A stretch of 5,189 bases of DNA, from NCBI GenBank assembly GCA_016189825.1, contig JACPRR010000131.1, forward strand, positions 1 to 5,189, in the 5' to 3' direction. The notes under the pieces are model-generated. The model was not told the DNA's origin and made no database searches. It saw nothing but the letters and a program-made list of their open reading frames with translations. The position numbers and the translations under genes were made by a program. Numbering within the stretch: the first letter of the stretch is position 1; each line of letters opens with the position of its first letter. Positions 4,645 to 5,189 of this stretch are shown one piece after another. Source of the DNA: Chloroflexota bacterium (lineage in GTDB: Bacteria > Chloroflexota > Dehalococcoidia > JACPPY01).

Positions 4645-5189
4645 CACCTTGTTTCTAGCCTGGCGATGGCGGCTTCCTGGGCGACCACAAGCTCCTTGAT
4701 GCCCTTTTCGCCGAGGGCGAGCAACTGGTCCATGTGCTGCCTGGAGAAGGGCTTGCCTTCGGCCGTGCCCTGCACCTCGACGAACTCGCCGGCTTTGGTC
4801 ATCACTACGTTGAAGTCGACCTGTGCGCGGCAGTCCTCGTCGTAGCACAGGTCGAGCAATATCTCACGTCCCACGATGCCCACGCTGACCGCAGCCACCG
4901 GCTGTTGCAGGGGGACCTTATTGAAGATGCCCTGCCGCGCCAGCGCGGACAGGGCCTTGTACAGGGCCACGTAGGAGCCGGTGATGGCGGCCGTCCTCGT
5001 GCCGCCATCGGCCTGAAGAACGTCGCAGTCGATGATGAAGGAGCGCTCGCCGAGGGCCTTGAGGTCTGTCACCGAGCGTATGCTTCTCCCCACCAGGCGC
5101 TGTATCTCCTGGCTCCTTCCCGAAGGCTTCGTTGCGCTTTCCCGCGGTGTGCGGGTGGCGGTGGAGCGAGGAAGCATGGCGTACTCGGC
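4644..5189 (-). CDS. rph: Ribonuclease PH, 3' part (start lies beyond the right edge)
   Basis: The frame is open to the window edge and gives the C-terminal 181 residues, starting AEYAMLPRST. RNase PH is a phosphate-dependent 3'-5' exonuclease that trims tRNA precursors, working in the cytoplasm as a ring-shaped hexamer. Family motifs are plain: AEYAMLPRST, GRSQEIQRLVGR, DLKALGE, DCDVLQADGGTRTA, AAVSVGIV and VQGTAEGKPFS. Arg65 and Thr64 of the visible part match the phosphate-binding Arg126 and Thr125 of the E. coli enzyme, and Asp119 and Asp125 match its acidic residues 180 and 186. About 61 residues should be missing at the N-terminus. The ATG at 5177 is an internal Met, not the start. In many bacteria rph is followed by rdgB; here a toxin-antitoxin pair faces its 3' end instead. 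Confidence 0.97.
   Translation of the reverse strand, partial: AEYAMLPRSTATRTPRESATKPSGRSQEIQRLVGRSIRSVTDLKALGERSFIIDCDVLQADGGTRTAAITGSYVALYKALSALARQGIFNKVPLQQPVAAVSVGIVGREILLDLCYDEDCRAQVDFNVVMTKAGEFVEVQGTAEGKPFSRQHMDQLLALGEKGIKELVVAQEAAIARLETR

Overview
The window is a GC-rich piece of bacterial chromosome. It carries ordinary metabolic and housekeeping genes, mostly on the minus strand, separated by intergenic DNA full of small palindromic repeats. Seven protein-coding genes are supported with some confidence. No RNA genes, transposase genes or CRISPR arrays are visible. The general look (high GC, dispersed GTCAT..ATGAC and ATTGCTTCG..GCAA hairpin repeats, and the style of the Zn-dehydrogenase and antitoxin) suggests Chloroflexota, perhaps a Dehalococcoidia-like lineage. 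That assignment is a low-confidence inference.

Layout, left to right. Positions 1-1023 (minus) hold a two-gene ABC-2 type exporter: a complete ATPase (274-1023), then the first 36 codons of a permease (1-108). A 165 bp gap containing a degenerate hairpin repeat lies between them. Positions 1024-1267 are intergenic and hold one copy of an 87 bp palindromic element (copy A). Positions 1268-2296 (minus) encode a zinc-dependent medium-chain dehydrogenase. Positions 2355-2576 (minus) encode a small protein of unknown function with a good ribosome binding site. Positions 2681-3493 (minus) encode an LsrF/DhnA-type class I aldolase or thiolase with a plausible promoter. Positions 3494-4144 are about 650 bp without a gene, packed with at least three kinds of dispersed repeat, including a second, enlarged copy of the element (copy B, 154 bp).

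Positions 4145-4611 (plus) hold a compact type II toxin-antitoxin pair: a 71-residue antitoxin and an 84-residue RelE/ParE-family toxin sharing an ATGA overlap. A perfect 10 bp palindrome overlaps a likely -10 box just upstream. The window ends with the 3' three quarters of rph (RNase PH, minus), convergent with the toxin gene across a 32 bp gap that can form a hairpin.

The dehydrogenase and aldolase lie on one strand and could act in one sugar or polyol breakdown route, but their substrates cannot be read from the sequence. The exporter pair is a separate unit. The toxin-antitoxin pair is the only gene set on the plus strand. With the adjoining repeat cluster it looks like an accessory insertion beside rph. 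I see no clear new multi-gene system; the most distinctive material is the nested repeat element and the toxin-antitoxin module beside it.
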